From Roseateles toxinivorans (GTDB lineage: Bacteria; Pseudomonadota; Gammaproteobacteria; Burkholderiales; Burkholderiaceae_C): DNA of 64,000 bases. Both the position numbers and the translations under genes were made by a program. The stretch covers positions 1-64,000 of the forward strand of contig NZ_SNXS01000001.1 of assembly GCF_004362525.1 (NCBI RefSeq). The letters run 5' to 3'. Under the pieces are notes generated by a model. It did no database searches, was not told the DNA's origin, and saw nothing but the letters and a program-made list of their open reading frames with translations. Each line of letters opens with the position of its first letter. Position 1 is the stretch's first letter. Below, piece after piece: positions 25,224 to 35,340 of the stretch.

Positions 25224-26489
25224 TTAGTTCAGTAGCGCGAGCGACAGGCTGGGGAACAGCGACAGCAGCACCAGCGCGACGCAGGAAATCAGGAAGAAGG
25301 GCAGGGTGACGATGAACATCTTTCCCGGCTTGGCGCCGGTGACGGCGGCGGCAACGAAGAAGCTCAGTCCCACCGGCGGTGACATCAGGCCCAGCACCAG
25401 ATTGACCACCACGACCACGCCGAAGTGGCGCGGGTCGATGCCGTAGACCTCGGTGGCGATGGGCAGCAGGATGGGCACCGTCATGATCAGGCCGGGGATG
25501 CCATCGATCACCGTACCGATGATGAGCAGGATCACATTCACCAGCAGCAGGAAGGTGACCGGGTCCTTGGCCACCGACTGAATCCAGGCCGCCGCCGCCT
25601 GCGGCACCTTGCCGTAGATCAGCAGCCAGGAGAACACCGCCGCCGCGGCCACGAGGAACAGCACGATGGACGAGTAGACGGCCGCTCTCAGCAGTATCTG
25701 CGGCAGCATGCGGAACTGGAACTCGCGCGTCACATAGCGTCCCACCAGGGCGGAGACGACGGCACCGACCGCAGCCGACTCGGTCGGGTTGGCCACGCCG
25801 CCCAGGATGGAGCCGACGATGACGATGGGGATCAACAGCGTGGGCGAGGCATGCACGATGGTGCGGGCACGCTGGCGCAGGGTGCGCTTCTCGCTGCGTG
25901 GGTAGTTGTAGACCAGGCCCATGCAGGCGATGACGACGAAGAACAGCAGCGTCAGCAGGATGCCCGGCAGGATGCCGGCCATCAGCATATCGCCCACCGC
26001 CACCTGGGCCAGCACGCTGTAGACGACGAACATCACCGACGGCGGGATGATGGGCCCCAGCATGCCGCCATAGACGGTGATGCCGGCGGCGAAGGTCTTG
26101 TCGTAGCCCTGCTTCTCCATCTCGGGCACCATGATCTTGGACATGATGGCGACCTGGGCCGTGGCCGAGCCGATGATGGAGGCCAACATCATATTGGCCA
26201 GGATGTTGACGTAGGCCAGGCCGCCGCGCACCGCGCCGACGAAGCCCATCGCCAATTCCACCAGCCTGCGGGTGATACCGCCGCTGCTCATGATCTCGCC
26301 GATCAATATGAACAGCGGGATGGCGATCAGGCCGTAGCTGTCCACCCCGCCGAACATCTGGCTGGGGAAGGACTGCAGCAGCACGGTGTTGCCGTTGCTG
26401 TAGATGTAGACGATGCCCGACAGGCACAGGCACACGCCGATGGGCACGCCCACCAGCATGATGACGAGGAAGAAGATGCCGGTGATCAT
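25224..26489 (-). CDS. dctM: TRAP transporter large permease (DctM family)
   Basis: A 421-residue polytopic inner-membrane protein of standard DctM length with about 12 hydrophobic segments. Family patterns include 'IPLFILIGEIMSSGG' near residue 60, 'GSATAQVAIMSKIMVPEM', 'YGGMLGPIIPPSVMFVVY', and 'SPPVGLSFFVAAAVTG' towards the end. It forms the Na+-coupled translocation channel with DctQ. It is the third gene of the DHDPS-dctQ-dctM-dctP-ALDH operon, 27 bp after dctQ. Confidence 0.95.
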   Translation of the reverse strand: MITGIFFLVIMLVGVPIGVCLCLSGIVYIYSNGNTVLLQSFPSQMFGGVDSYGLIAIPLFILIGEIMSSGGITRRLVELAMGFVGAVRGGLAYVNILANMMLASIIGSATAQVAIMSKIMVPEMEKQGYDKTFAAGITVYGGMLGPIIPPSVMFVVYSVLAQVAVGDMLMAGILPGILLTLLFFVVIACMGLVYNYPRSEKRTLRQRARTIVHASPTLLIPIVIVGSILGGVANPTESAAVGAVVSALVGRYVTREFQFRMLPQILLRAAVYSSIVLFLVAAAAVFSWLLIYGKVPQAAAAWIQSVAKDPVTFLLLVNVILLIIGTVIDGIPGLIMTVPILLPIATEVYGIDPRHFGVVVVVNLVLGLMSPPVGLSFFVAAAVTGAKPGKMFIVTLPFFLISCVALVLLSLFPSLSLALLN

Positions 26490-26516
26490 GGTGTGGGGTT
26501 GCCGCTCACAGGCCGC

Positions 26517-27131
26517 TCAGTTGACAGTTGCTTCGGCGTTGCCGAGATCGAAGCCCACCACGATGGCGCGGGGCTGCAGGCCGAGGTCTTCGACCAGGTT
26601 GGCGGCGGCGTGAATCGTGAAGGTGATGCCGAAGATGGGCAAAATCAGCTGCACCACCCAGGTCGGCCAGTTCAAGGTCTGGGTGCGCTCGGTGTAGAGG
26701 AAGTTGAAGCTGTCGGCGGCAAAGTCCTTGGCGTCGAAGCCATGGCTGGCAATGCCCACCGGATCCATCCACAGCCAGCACATGGCCAGCATCGCGCAGC
26801 CGAACAGAAACACCCCGGCGGTGGCCGTGGCCTTGAGGCGGCGTGCGGCGGTTTCGCCCAGATAGTCGGTCAGCAGGGTGACGGCGAAGTCCATGCGCAG
26901 CCGTGTCATCGCCGATGCGCCGACGAAGCACAGCCAGACCACCAGATAGACCGCCGCCTCGTCCACCCAGTAGATCGGCATGCCGGTGTAGCGGGTGACG
27001 ACGTTGAGCAGTATCAGCAGGGTCAGCCCGCCCATCAGCACCATCAGCGCCAGGCGTTCGACTTGGAGGATGGCGCTGGAGGCCTGCTGCACCCAGCGCG
27101 CCCAGCCATGTGTTTTTGTGGTGTCTTGCAT
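26517..27131 (-). CDS. dctQ: TRAP transporter small permease (DctQ family)
   Basis: A 204-residue membrane protein with four predicted helices, typical of DctQ: 'ALMVLMGGLTLLILLNVVTRYTGMPIYWVDEAAVYLVVWLCFVGASAM' covers the first two helices with the conserved W-x-D/E-E motif between them. It partners DctM. It is 28 bp downstream of the DHDPS-family gene. It has a somewhat long C-terminal tail after the last helix with no motif. Confidence 0.9.
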   Translation of the reverse strand: MQDTTKTHGWARWVQQASSAILQVERLALMVLMGGLTLLILLNVVTRYTGMPIYWVDEAAVYLVVWLCFVGASAMTRLRMDFAVTLLTDYLGETAARRLKATATAGVFLFGCAMLAMCWLWMDPVGIASHGFDAKDFAADSFNFLYTERTQTLNWPTWVVQLILPIFGITFTIHAAANLVEDLGLQPRAIVVGFDLGNAEATVN

Positions 27132-27159
27132 GGTGGGCCCGGTTTTGATGGTGGTGGCG

Positions 27160-28074
27160 TCAGGCGACCGAGCGGTACTTCTCGGGGCGGGTGGCCAATG
27201 CCTTCTCCACGACCGCGGTGACGAAGGCCCGCTCCTCGCCGATCAGCGGCAGGCGGGGGCGGCGCATATGCTCGCTGCCCACACCGACCAGCAGGTCGAT
27301 CAGCTTCAGGTTCTGCACCAGCTTGTTCGACACATCGAGGTGCAGCATCGGCGTCATCCACTGGTAGAGCTTCAGCGCCTCGGCCCACTGGCCGGCCTTC
27401 ATCAGCTCGAACAGCGCCACGTTCTCGCGCGGGAAGGCGCAGCCGACGCCGGCCAGCAGGCCATCGCAGCCCAGGGCCAGGCCCTCGTAGGCCAGATCGT
27501 CGACGCCGAGGAAGAGCTGATAGCGGTCGCCCAGCAGATTGCGCAGATCGGTGATGCGGCGGATGTCGCCGGTGCTTTCCTTGATCGCCTCAATCCACTT
27601 GCAGTCGGCCAGCTCCAGCATGTGCTCAGGCTTCAGGTCCACGCGGTAGGCGATCGGGTTGTTGTAGACCATCACCGGTTTCTGCGCGGCCTCGGCCATG
27701 GTGCGCACATTGAGCATGGCCTCGCGGGCGTCGGCGACATAGATCACCGAGGGCATGACCATGTATCCGGCCACGCCCAGCTTGTTCGCACCGTCGATAT
27801 AGCGCAGCGCCTCGCGGGTGCTGGTCTCGGACACATTGGCCAGCACCGGCACGCGGCCTTCGGCGGCCTCCAGTGCGATACGGGCGACCTCGAGCTTCTC
27901 TTCCAGGGTCAGGGTGCTGGCCTCGCCCAGCGAGCCGCAGGTCACGATGCCGTGGATGCCGTTGCGGATCTGGAAATCGATGTGGCGGGCCGTGCCTTCG
28001 GCGTCGATGCGCTCATCGGCGAAGAACTTGGTCGTGATGGCGGGGAAGATGCCGGTCCAGCGGGTTGCGCTCAT
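27160..28074 (-). CDS. DHDPS/N-acetylneuraminate-lyase family enzyme
   Basis: A 304-residue class I aldolase-type TIM barrel. The Schiff-base Lys165 lies in EAIKEST, the catalytic Tyr137 in VMVYNNP, and the phosphate/carboxylate loop region GSLGEASTL replaces the DapA GTTGE. As the first gene of an operon with a TRAP transporter and a KGSA-type dehydrogenase, it most likely makes KGSA by dehydrating a 2-keto-3-deoxy pentonate-type acid or deaminating pyrroline-4-hydroxy-2-carboxylate. Hydroxyproline epimerase and D-hydroxyproline dehydrogenase genes are not nearby, so the substrate is open. True DapA function is unlikely given the context. Confidence 0.85.
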   Translation of the reverse strand: MSATRWTGIFPAITTKFFADERIDAEGTARHIDFQIRNGIHGIVTCGSLGEASTLTLEEKLEVARIALEAAEGRVPVLANVSETSTREALRYIDGANKLGVAGYMVMPSVIYVADAREAMLNVRTMAEAAQKPVMVYNNPIAYRVDLKPEHMLELADCKWIEAIKESTGDIRRITDLRNLLGDRYQLFLGVDDLAYEGLALGCDGLLAGVGCAFPRENVALFELMKAGQWAEALKLYQWMTPMLHLDVSNKLVQNLKLIDLLVGVGSEHMRRPRLPLIGEERAFVTAVVEKALATRPEKYRSVA

Positions 28075-28117
28075 GTCGGGGGACTCCTGTGTGAGTGGCT
28101 TGATGCGTTGCTTGGAG

Positions 28118-28165
28118 TAAATATATTAGCAGTATTCTTGTAAAACATCAGTGAAAACCATTAGA
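28118..28165 (-). promoter_or_regulatory. AT-rich promoter region of the TRAP operon
   Basis: This is the only markedly AT-rich patch between the lyase gene and the thioesterase gene. On the minus strand it contains TAATAT (28123-28128) as a candidate -10, with TTTACA/TTTTCA elements upstream at non-ideal spacing. It lies about 50 bp before the lyase ATG. The rest of the 226-bp gap shows no gene. Confidence 0.4.
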
Positions 28166-28300
28166 CGGACGCAGAGCGCTGCCAGCGCTTGAACACGTGC
28201 AAGGAGCATGCCCAGGACTGGCCTTCGAGACGCGACGGTCCGGGCCAGGGTCGGCAGGCGGAGTGGGGAAGGAGAAGAGCGCGGCGTGCCGGCCCGGGTC

Positions 28301-28783
28301 TCAGGCCGCGCCGCGCAGCGCCTCGAAGCGGGTGCCGAACTCGCGGCGCAGCTGCTTGCGCATCTCGGCCGCGGCGTGGCGCCGCAGCTCATCCGGCGTG
28401 GCAGGTGTCAGCACCGGCACGGCCACCGGCTTGCGCTCATCGTCAACGGCCACCATCGTGAAGAAGCAGCTGTTGGCATGGCGCACGGCCTGGGTGCGGA
28501 TGTTCTCGGCCAGCACCTTGATGCCCACCTCCATCGACGAGGTGCCGGTGTGGTTGACGGCGGCCAGAAAAGTCACCAGCTCGCCCACATGGATGGGCTC
28601 GCGGAACATCACCTGATCGACAGACAGCGTCACCACATAGCGCGCCGCATAACGGCTGGCGCAGGCGTAGGCAACCTGGTCGAGGAACTTCAGAATGGTG
28701 CCGCCATGCACATTGCCGGCGAAGTTGGCCATATCGGGCGTCATCAACACCGTCATCGTCAGTTGGTGCGCGGGCAGATTCAT
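28301..28783 (-). CDS. Acyl-CoA thioesterase, hotdog fold (YciA/BACH type)
   Basis: A 160-residue single hotdog-domain protein. Typical motifs are 'NFAGNVHGGTILKFLDQVAYACASRYA', which holds the active-site Asp and substrate-binding Gly-Gly turn, and 'SVDQVMFREPIHVGELVTFLAAVNHTGTSSMEVGIKVLAENI'. It would hydrolyse acyl-CoA to free acid + CoA, probably as a hexamer. The start MNLPAHQL is chosen because upstream sequence belongs to the divergent promoter region. It is divergent from the HAF-repeat PEP-CTERM gene; a hairpin GACGGGC-GGTCT-GCCCGTC (28868-28886) lies between them. Confidence 0.92.
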   Translation of the reverse strand: MNLPAHQLTMTVLMTPDMANFAGNVHGGTILKFLDQVAYACASRYAARYVVTLSVDQVMFREPIHVGELVTFLAAVNHTGTSSMEVGIKVLAENIRTQAVRHANSCFFTMVAVDDERKPVAVPVLTPATPDELRRHAAAEMRKQLRREFGTRFEALRGAA

Positions 28784-29047
28784 CGCGGGTGCTTTCTGGC
28801 CGACGAGGATGCGGCACAGGGCACAGTGTAAAACCCAGCCATTTTGCGTTTCCCCGCAGGCCGGAGCGACGGGCGGTCTGCCCGTCCAAGCCCAGTGCTT
28901 CAAGTCTTTCGCGCTGGCTGTATGGCGCAGCCATTGAAACAAACGATACCGCGCCGAGCCGGCCTTGAAACCGCCGCGATACCTGGGGAAACGATGCTGC
29001 CGGCACTCGACGCCATTCCGGCTTCGTCCAGCCAAAAGACACTTGAA

Positions 29048-31375
29048 ATGACAGCTCGCCACGACCCCATCGCTTCCTCGCCTGATGCCCAACGCCTGCG
29101 CCGCACCGCCTTGAGCCTTGCGCTTGCCGGTGTGCTCACCGGTGGCCTGGCGACCGCCGCGCATGCTGCCATCAGTTTTGATGTGCAGGCGCTGGGCCTG
29201 TTGCCCGGTGGCTCGACGATGACCGGCGCCGCGCTGTCGGACAGCGGCCAGGTGTCGGGCTACACCGATATGCTCAACGGCGGCATCGTCGCGACGCGCT
29301 GGGTCAACGGTGTGGCGACCGCCATGCAGCAGTTGCCGGGCACGATGCAGAGCATGGCGGGCGGCATCAATGCGTCTGGGGTGATGGCCGGCACTTCGTA
29401 TGCGAACGGTGTCGGCCGGGCGGTGATCTGGCGCAGCAACAACCTGATCAGCGTGTTGCCGTCGTTTGGCAATGACAGCAGCAATTCGGCGTTTGCCGTC
29501 AATGACGCCGGAGTGGTTGTCGGCGCATCGAGCGCGGCCAACCAGCCCCTGCATGCGGTGATGTGGATCAATGGTCAGGTCGTCGACATCGGCGCGCATG
29601 CCTTGCTCAAGGGCAAGGGCTCGAGCGCAAAGGCGATCAACAACCTCGGCCAGCTGTTGCTGAGCAGCGCTGGCGGCGACTATGTCTGGCACAACGGCAG
29701 CCTGACTCTGTTGAACGCGCCAACAGGGGGCAGCAATGTGTCGCTCGACTCGATCAACGACCAGGGATGGGTGACCGGCAAGTTCAGCAATGCCCAGGGC
29801 AATGTCCACGCCGCCTTGTGGCGCAATGGCAGCGCCATCGACCTGGGCGACCTGAGCGGCGGCGCAGGGTCCAGCGCGGGCGTGCAGGTCAATGCCATCG
29901 GGCAGGTGGTGGGCAGCTCAACGGGCGGCAGCGGCGGCAATGGCACGGCTTTCATCTGGGGCGGGGGCCAGATGGTGCAGCTCGACAGCCTGCTGACCAA
30001 CAGCGCCTGGACCTTGCTGGGGGCCCGGGCGATCAACGCATCGGGCCAGATCGTGGCCCTGGGGCAGAAGGCCGGTGCCTACGGCGATGTCCTGCTCACG
30101 CCCAAGGGCAGCCTCAAGTGGGCCGCCACCAGCGGCGGCAGCTTTGCCGACCCGACCAAATGGGACAGCGGCATCGGCTTCGCGCCGAGCCGGCTGCTGG
30201 ACGCGCAGCTGATCTCGGCCGCGACGCAGAAGGTCATGGGGCCGGCCAGCGACCAGGACGTGCGGTCCCTGATCGTCGGCGGCGGCACGGGCACGATGAC
30301 CCTGGCCCTGCAGTCCGGTGCGGTGCTGAATTCCCTCAACGGCACCCAGATCGAAGCGACCGGCGTGCTGACCGGTGACGGCACGCTCAAGGGCGGGCTG
30401 GGCAATGCCGGCACCGTGCGCGCCGACAACCTCAGCATCGCCGGCTCGTTCTACAACACCGGCCTGGTCAAGGGTGACGGCCGCATTGCCGTTGGCGTGC
30501 TGACCAACCTCGGTGGCGGCCGGGTCCAGTCCGCGGCGGGTTCGACGTTGAGGATTGCTGGCGGCCTGGCGAACACCGCCGGTGGCAGTGTCGAGTTGAT
30601 CGGCGGCGCGACCGGCCAGGCCCGGCTCGAGGTCAGCGGCCTGCTCGACAATCAGAGTGGCGCGAGCATGAAGTTGCGCGATGCCTCGGTACAAGCTGGC
30701 CAGCTCGGCAATGCCGGTCAGATCGGCATCAGCTTTGGCACCACCGACATGTTCGGCAAGCTGACCAACGCGGCCGGTGCCAGCGTGATCGGATCCGGCG
30801 CATCGAACGTGACGTTCTGGGATGCTGTCACCAACCAGGGCGAGTTCCGGGCCAGCGCCGGTTCGCGGATGGTCTATTTCGGGCTGGTCAACGGCGCCGG
30901 CAGCTTCACCACCAATGGCGGCGGCAGCCACCGGTTCGAGGGCGGGTATACCCCGGGCAATTCACCGGCGGTCGTCACCGTCGGCGATGTGGAATTCGCC
31001 AGCGAGCTGGCGATGGAGCTGGCCGGCACCACGCCGGGCAATGGCGGTGCCCACCATGACAAGATCATCTTCACCGGCACGGTGCTGTTCGATGCGGGGG
31101 CCACGCTGAATGTGCTGACCCTGGACGGCTTCATCCCGCAGAGCGGTCAGCATTTCGACCTGTTCGACTTCACCCTGGCGCCGCAAGGGCAGTTTTCGGC
31201 GATCGCGCTGCCTGATCTGGCCCAGGGCCTGAGCTGGGATGTCAGCCAGCTCTACACCGCCGGCGAGATCAGTGTCGCCGGTGTGCCGTCCGCGGTGCCC
31301 GAACCCTCGACCTGGGCCGTCTTGCTGGCCGGCCTGTCGGTGCTGGCCTGGCGCAGGCGCGCCCGCGAGGCTTGA
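29048..31375 (+). CDS. HAF-repeat PEP-CTERM surface protein
   Basis: A 775-residue exported protein. After a signal peptide (RRTALSLALAGVLTGGLATAAHA) come about seven HAF-type repeats of roughly 45 residues (residues about 27-330), each with an 'A(I/V)N-x-x-G-x-V-x-G' core and 'A-x-x-W-x-N/G' turn, predicted to form a beta-propeller. A Gly/Ala/Asn-rich beta-helical stretch (about 340-640) and a PEP-CTERM signal (VPEPSTWAVLLAGLSVLAWRRRAREA) follow. It is likely anchored or released by exosortase and linked to the extracellular matrix. The start could also be the ATG at 28994; neither has an ideal ribosome-binding site. Confidence 0.85.
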   Translation: MTARHDPIASSPDAQRLRRTALSLALAGVLTGGLATAAHAAISFDVQALGLLPGGSTMTGAALSDSGQVSGYTDMLNGGIVATRWVNGVATAMQQLPGTMQSMAGGINASGVMAGTSYANGVGRAVIWRSNNLISVLPSFGNDSSNSAFAVNDAGVVVGASSAANQPLHAVMWINGQVVDIGAHALLKGKGSSAKAINNLGQLLLSSAGGDYVWHNGSLTLLNAPTGGSNVSLDSINDQGWVTGKFSNAQGNVHAALWRNGSAIDLGDLSGGAGSSAGVQVNAIGQVVGSSTGGSGGNGTAFIWGGGQMVQLDSLLTNSAWTLLGARAINASGQIVALGQKAGAYGDVLLTPKGSLKWAATSGGSFADPTKWDSGIGFAPSRLLDAQLISAATQKVMGPASDQDVRSLIVGGGTGTMTLALQSGAVLNSLNGTQIEATGVLTGDGTLKGGLGNAGTVRADNLSIAGSFYNTGLVKGDGRIAVGVLTNLGGGRVQSAAGSTLRIAGGLANTAGGSVELIGGATGQARLEVSGLLDNQSGASMKLRDASVQAGQLGNAGQIGISFGTTDMFGKLTNAAGASVIGSGASNVTFWDAVTNQGEFRASAGSRMVYFGLVNGAGSFTTNGGGSHRFEGGYTPGNSPAVVTVGDVEFASELAMELAGTTPGNGGAHHDKIIFTGTVLFDAGATLNVLTLDGFIPQSGQHFDLFDFTLAPQGQFSAIALPDLAQGLSWDVSQLYTAGEISVAGVPSAVPEPSTWAVLLAGLSVLAWRRRAREA

Positions 31376-31417
31376 ACCTGGCGCCCTCGGGGGTGACGAC
31401 GCTGCGGCTGGCAACCC

Positions 31418-32857
31418 TCAGGCCATCGTGTAGCTGGTCTTGACCACGGTGTAGAACTCGGCCGCATACCGGCCCTGTTCGCGCGGGCCGTAGCTGGAGC
31501 CCTTGCGGCCGCCGAAGGGCACGTGGTAGTCCACGCCCGCGGTGGGCAGATTGACCATCACCATGCCGGCCTGCGAGTGGCGCTTGAAGTGCGTGGCGTA
31601 TTTGAGCGAGGTGGTCGCGATGCCGGCCGCCAGGCCGAACGGCGTATCGTTGGCCAGCAGCAGCGCCTGCTCGTAGTCGCGGGCGCGCAGCACGCTGACC
31701 ACCGGGCCGAACACCTCCTCGCGGTTGATGCGCATCTCGGGCGTGGTGTCGGTGATCAGCGCCGGACGCAGATAGAAGCCCGGCTGGCCCTCCGCGTTGC
31801 GCTCAATGGCCTCGCCGCCAAAGGCCAGGCGAGCGCCCTCGGCCTGGGCAATGCCGAGGTACTCCTGGTCCTGGCCGAGCTGGCTCTGGTCCACCACCGG
31901 GCCGATGTCGGTGCCGGCTTTGCGGGCATCGTCCACCTTCAAGCTCTTCATCTTCTCGATCACGGCGGCGACGAAGCGGTCATGGATGCCCTCGGTGACG
32001 ATCAGCCTTGACGAGGCCGTGCAGCGCTGGCCGGTCGAGAAGAAGCCGCTCTGCACCGCGCAGTTGACGGCGACGCCCAGGTCCGCATCGTCGAGCACGA
32101 TCATCGGGTTCTTGCCGCCCATCTCGAGCTGGAACTTGGCCATCCGTGCCACACAGGCGGCGGCCACCTTCTGGCCGGTGGCCACCGAGCCGGTGAAGGT
32201 GACGGCGGCAATGCGGGGATCGTCCAGCAAGGTGGCGCCGACCTCGGAGCCGCGTCCCATCACCAGATTGAAAACACCCTGCGGCAGGCCGCTGCGCGAC
32301 AGGATTTCTGCAAGTGCCCAGGCCGAGCCCGGCACCAGATCGGCCGGCTTGAAGACCACGCAATTGCCATAGGCCAGGGCCGGGGCGATCTTCCAGGCCG
32401 GAATGGCGATGGGGAAATTCCAGGGCGTGATGATGCCTACCACGCCCAGCGCCTCACGCGTGATCTCGACGCCGACGCCGGGCCGCACCGAGGGCAGGGC
32501 CTCGCCACCGGGGCGCAGCGCCTCGCCGGCAAAGAACTTGAAGATATTGCCGGCGCGGGCGACCTCGCCGATCGCCTCGGGCAGCGTCTTGCCCTCCTCG
32601 CGGGCCAGCAGGTCACCGAGCTCGGCGCGGCGCGCCAGGATCTCGGTGCCGACGGCGTCGAGGATGTCGAAACGCTGCTGCGGCGTGCTCAGGCTCCAGG
32701 CCGGGAAGGCGGCCTCGGCGGCAGTAATCGCCAGCCGCGTCTGCGCCGCATCGGCCTGGGCGTACTCGCCGACCAGATCGCGCGTGTCCGACGGATTGAT
32801 ATTGCGCGAGATCCGTGCGCCGTCCAGCCATTCGCCGGCGATGAAATTCTTGTTCAT
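31418..32857 (-). CDS. Aldehyde dehydrogenase, alpha-ketoglutarate semialdehyde dehydrogenase type
   Basis: A 479-residue ALDH with all catalytic residues: Asn147 (ITPWNFP), Glu245 (QLEMGGKNP) and Cys279 (GQRCTASS). Size and motifs fit the succinate/KGSA semialdehyde dehydrogenase group. It is the last gene of the kdgD-gudD-ALDH operon (12 bp after gudD), so the expected reaction is KGSA + NAD(P)+ to 2-oxoglutarate, the final step of glucarate/galactarate breakdown. It is not closely similar to the other ALDH in the window (22611-24161), so the two represent separate isozymes rather than a recent duplication. Confidence 0.93.
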   Translation of the reverse strand: MNKNFIAGEWLDGARISRNINPSDTRDLVGEYAQADAAQTRLAITAAEAAFPAWSLSTPQQRFDILDAVGTEILARRAELGDLLAREEGKTLPEAIGEVARAGNIFKFFAGEALRPGGEALPSVRPGVGVEITREALGVVGIITPWNFPIAIPAWKIAPALAYGNCVVFKPADLVPGSAWALAEILSRSGLPQGVFNLVMGRGSEVGATLLDDPRIAAVTFTGSVATGQKVAAACVARMAKFQLEMGGKNPMIVLDDADLGVAVNCAVQSGFFSTGQRCTASSRLIVTEGIHDRFVAAVIEKMKSLKVDDARKAGTDIGPVVDQSQLGQDQEYLGIAQAEGARLAFGGEAIERNAEGQPGFYLRPALITDTTPEMRINREEVFGPVVSVLRARDYEQALLLANDTPFGLAAGIATTSLKYATHFKRHSQAGMVMVNLPTAGVDYHVPFGGRKGSSYGPREQGRYAAEFYTVVKTSYTMA

Positions 32858-32869
32858 GGCGTTTGCTTT

Positions 32870-34204
32870 CTAGCGGTCCAACGCGGGCCGCTTGGGATTG
32901 AAGGTCCAGTCTGGAATCAGGTATTGCATGGCCATCGCATCGTCGCGCGATCCGAGGCCATGCTGCAGGTACAGCTGGTGTGCTTTCTCGACCTCGCCCA
33001 TATCGAGCTCGACACCGAGGCCGGGCTTCTTGGGCACCTGAACATGGCCGCCGACGATTTGCAGCGGATCCTTGGTCAGGCGCTGGCCGTCCTGCCAGAT
33101 CCAGTGCGTGTCGATGGCCGTGACCCGACCCGGCGCGGCGGCGCCGACGTGCGTGAACATCGCCAGCGACACATCGAAATGGTTGTTCGAATGCGAGCCC
33201 CAGGTCAGGCCCCAGTCGCGGCAGGTCTGAGCCACGCGCACCGAGCCGGCCATGGTCCAGAAATGCGGATCGGCCAGCGGAATATCCACACTTTGCAGCG
33301 CCAGCGCGTGGGCGAGCTGGCGCCAGTCGGTGGCGACCATATTGGTGGCCGTGGGCAGACCGGTGGCGCGGCGGAACTCGGCCATCACCTCGCGGCCGGA
33401 GAAGCCGTCCTCGGCGCCGCAGGGATCTTCGGCATAGGCGACGACGCCGCGCATATCGCGCATCAGCCGGATCGCATCCTTGAGCAGCCAGCCGCCGTTG
33501 GGATCAAGCGTCACGCGGGCTGCGGGGAAGCGCTCGTGCAGCGCGCGCAAGGCCTCGACCTCGTCGTCGCCGCGCAGCACGCCGCCCTTCAACTTGAAGT
33601 CGTTGAAGCCATAGCGCTCGCGGGCCGCCTCGGCCAGGCGCACCACGGCCTCGGGCGTCATCGCCTTCTCGTGGCGAACGCGGAACCAGTCGTTGTCGGC
33701 GCCGGGCTCGGCGTTGTAGGGAAGGTCGGTCTTCGCCTTGTCACCGATGAAGAACAGATAGCCCAGCATCTCCACAGCCTCGCGCTGCTGGCCTTCGCCC
33801 AGCAGGGCGGCGACCGGCACATTGAGGTGCTGGCCCAGCAGGTCCAGCAACGCCGACTCGATCGCCGTGACCGCATGGATGGTGGTGCGCAGATCGAAGG
33901 TCTGCAGGCCGCGGCCACCGGCGTCGCGGTCGGCGAACTGCTGCTGCACCTGCTGCAGCAGCCGCTGCTGCGAGCCTAGCGGCTGGCCGACGATCAGCTC
34001 GGCCGCGTCTTCCAGGGTCTGGCGAATTTTTTCGCCACCGGGCACCTCGCCCACGCCGGTGCGGCCGGCGCTGTCAGTCAGTATCAGCAGATTGCGGGTG
34101 AAGAAGGGGCCGTGGGCACCGCTCAGATTGAGCAGCATGCTGTCGCGGCCGGCGACCGGGATCACGCGCAGCGCGGTGATCAGCGGGGTGGATGAGGTGC
34201 TCAT
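32870..34204 (-). CDS. gudD: Glucarate dehydratase
   Basis: A 444-residue enolase-superfamily enzyme of the usual GudD length, converting D-glucarate to 5-dehydro-4-deoxy-D-glucarate. The active site is complete: the KxK pair K204/K206 (DFKLKGG), metal ligands D233 (LDPNGGW), E258 (YAEDP) and N287 (ATNMVATDW), and the base H337 in GSHSNNHFD. It is cotranscribed with kdgD (6-bp gap) upstream and KGSA dehydrogenase downstream. L-idarate is usually accepted as well. Confidence 0.97.
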   Translation of the reverse strand: MSTSSTPLITALRVIPVAGRDSMLLNLSGAHGPFFTRNLLILTDSAGRTGVGEVPGGEKIRQTLEDAAELIVGQPLGSQQRLLQQVQQQFADRDAGGRGLQTFDLRTTIHAVTAIESALLDLLGQHLNVPVAALLGEGQQREAVEMLGYLFFIGDKAKTDLPYNAEPGADNDWFRVRHEKAMTPEAVVRLAEAARERYGFNDFKLKGGVLRGDDEVEALRALHERFPAARVTLDPNGGWLLKDAIRLMRDMRGVVAYAEDPCGAEDGFSGREVMAEFRRATGLPTATNMVATDWRQLAHALALQSVDIPLADPHFWTMAGSVRVAQTCRDWGLTWGSHSNNHFDVSLAMFTHVGAAAPGRVTAIDTHWIWQDGQRLTKDPLQIVGGHVQVPKKPGLGVELDMGEVEKAHQLYLQHGLGSRDDAMAMQYLIPDWTFNPKRPALDR

Positions 34205-34210
34205 GACAGG

Positions 34211-35122
34211 CTATTGTGGGCCGAGCCTGGAGATCAGGGCACCCAATTGATCGACCTCAGCCGGCAGCAGGTCCGACAGCGGCGGCCGCACCGGGCCGGC
34301 ACTGTGGCCCGCCAAGGTTGCACCCGCCTTGACGATGGACACCGCATAGCCCTCGCCCTGGTTGCGCAGCGCGATATAGGGCAGGAAGAAGTCGCGTATC
34401 AGCCGGTCGCAGGTGGCCGTATCACTGGCGGCATGGGCGTTGTAGAAATCCATCGCGGTCTTGGGGATGAAGTTGAACACCGCCGACGAGTAGACCGGGC
34501 AGCCCATCGCCTTGTAGGCGCCGGCAAACAGCTCGGCCGTGGGCAGGCCGCCCAGATAGGCGAAACGCTCGCCCATGGTCTGGCGGATGGCAACGAACTT
34601 CTCGATGTCGCCGACACCATCCTTGAAGCCAATCAGATTCGGGCAGCGCTGGGCCAGCACCAGCAGGCTGGCCGGCGTCAGCTTGCAGGCTCCGCGGTTG
34701 TAGACGATGACGCCGATCTTGACGCTCTTGCACACCGCCTCGACGTGCGCGATCAGGCCGGCTTGGCTGCCCTCGGTCAGGTAGTGGGGCAGCAGCAGGA
34801 TGCCCTGGGCACCGAGCGCTGCAGCCTCCTGCGCATACTTGATGGCCAGCGTGGTGCCGCCACCGGCGCCGGCGATGATGGGCGTGCGGCCGCGGCAGGT
34901 GTCCAGCGCCACCTTGATCACCTCGCTGAACTCGCCCGGTTCCAGCGAGAAGAACTCGCCGGTGCCACCAGCGGCAAACAGGGCCGAGGCGCCATAGGGC
35001 TGCAGCCACTCCAGGCGCTCGGCATAGGGCTTGGGCGAGAAGTTCAGCTCGCGGTCGAAGTCGGTCAGCGGGAAGGACAGCAGGCCGGCCTGCAACACGG
35101 TCTTGAGCTCTTGGGGCGACAT
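34211..35122 (-). CDS. kdgD: 5-dehydro-4-deoxyglucarate dehydratase
   Basis: A 303-residue DHDPS-family enzyme that dehydrates and decarboxylates 5-dehydro-4-deoxyglucarate to KGSA. The signature GGTGEFFSL replaces the DapA GTTGE loop. Schiff-base Lys167 (GFKDGV) and Tyr141 (VIVYNRG) are present. Start at MSPQELK is supported by GGAG 8 nt upstream; a longer reading frame upstream is not supported. It is the first gene of the kdgD-gudD-ALDH operon, divergent from a Bug receptor. Confidence 0.96.
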   Translation of the reverse strand: MSPQELKTVLQAGLLSFPLTDFDRELNFSPKPYAERLEWLQPYGASALFAAGGTGEFFSLEPGEFSEVIKVALDTCRGRTPIIAGAGGGTTLAIKYAQEAAALGAQGILLLPHYLTEGSQAGLIAHVEAVCKSVKIGVIVYNRGACKLTPASLLVLAQRCPNLIGFKDGVGDIEKFVAIRQTMGERFAYLGGLPTAELFAGAYKAMGCPVYSSAVFNFIPKTAMDFYNAHAASDTATCDRLIRDFFLPYIALRNQGEGYAVSIVKAGATLAGHSAGPVRPPLSDLLPAEVDQLGALISRLGPQ

Positions 35123-35195
35123 GGACGGATCTCCGTAGATGAGGGCTGGGGGCGGGTGAACGGCAGGCCGGGGCCTGTCGCGATTCAAGTTGTGG

Positions 35196-35208
35196 GTCAT
35201 CGTACAAC
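35196..35208 (-). promoter_or_regulatory. Candidate operator upstream of kdgD
   Basis: On the minus strand this reads GTTGTACGATGAC, matching 10 of 13 positions of the perfect palindrome core (GTTGTATGACAAC) found at 35342-35354 before the Bug gene. The two sites flank the divergent promoters of the glucarate operon and the Bug-garD side, as expected for one shared GntR-type regulator. No such regulator gene is in the window. Confidence 0.35.
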
Positions 35209-35340
35209 TAGGATGGCAGCGTTGCTGTACGGGGAATCACTGATCGCATGCTGCATAGCAGCAATTCATCGAGCATGGGTCGAGTAACTACGTGGAATCC
35301 CTAGTCCCGTCCGTGGTCCATCCGATTAAAGTTCCGTTGA

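Noticed and set aside
22611-28074. Hydroxyproline catabolic operon
   Set aside because: The lyase, KGSA dehydrogenase and transporter would fit, but neither the 2-epimerase nor the D-hydroxyproline dehydrogenase genes are in or near the operon, so the assignment stays open.
28784-29809. Possible N-terminal extension of the thioesterase
   Set aside because: The extension runs through the divergent promoter and the signal peptide of the HAF-repeat gene; hotdog thioesterases of this type start at MNLPAHQL-like sequence.
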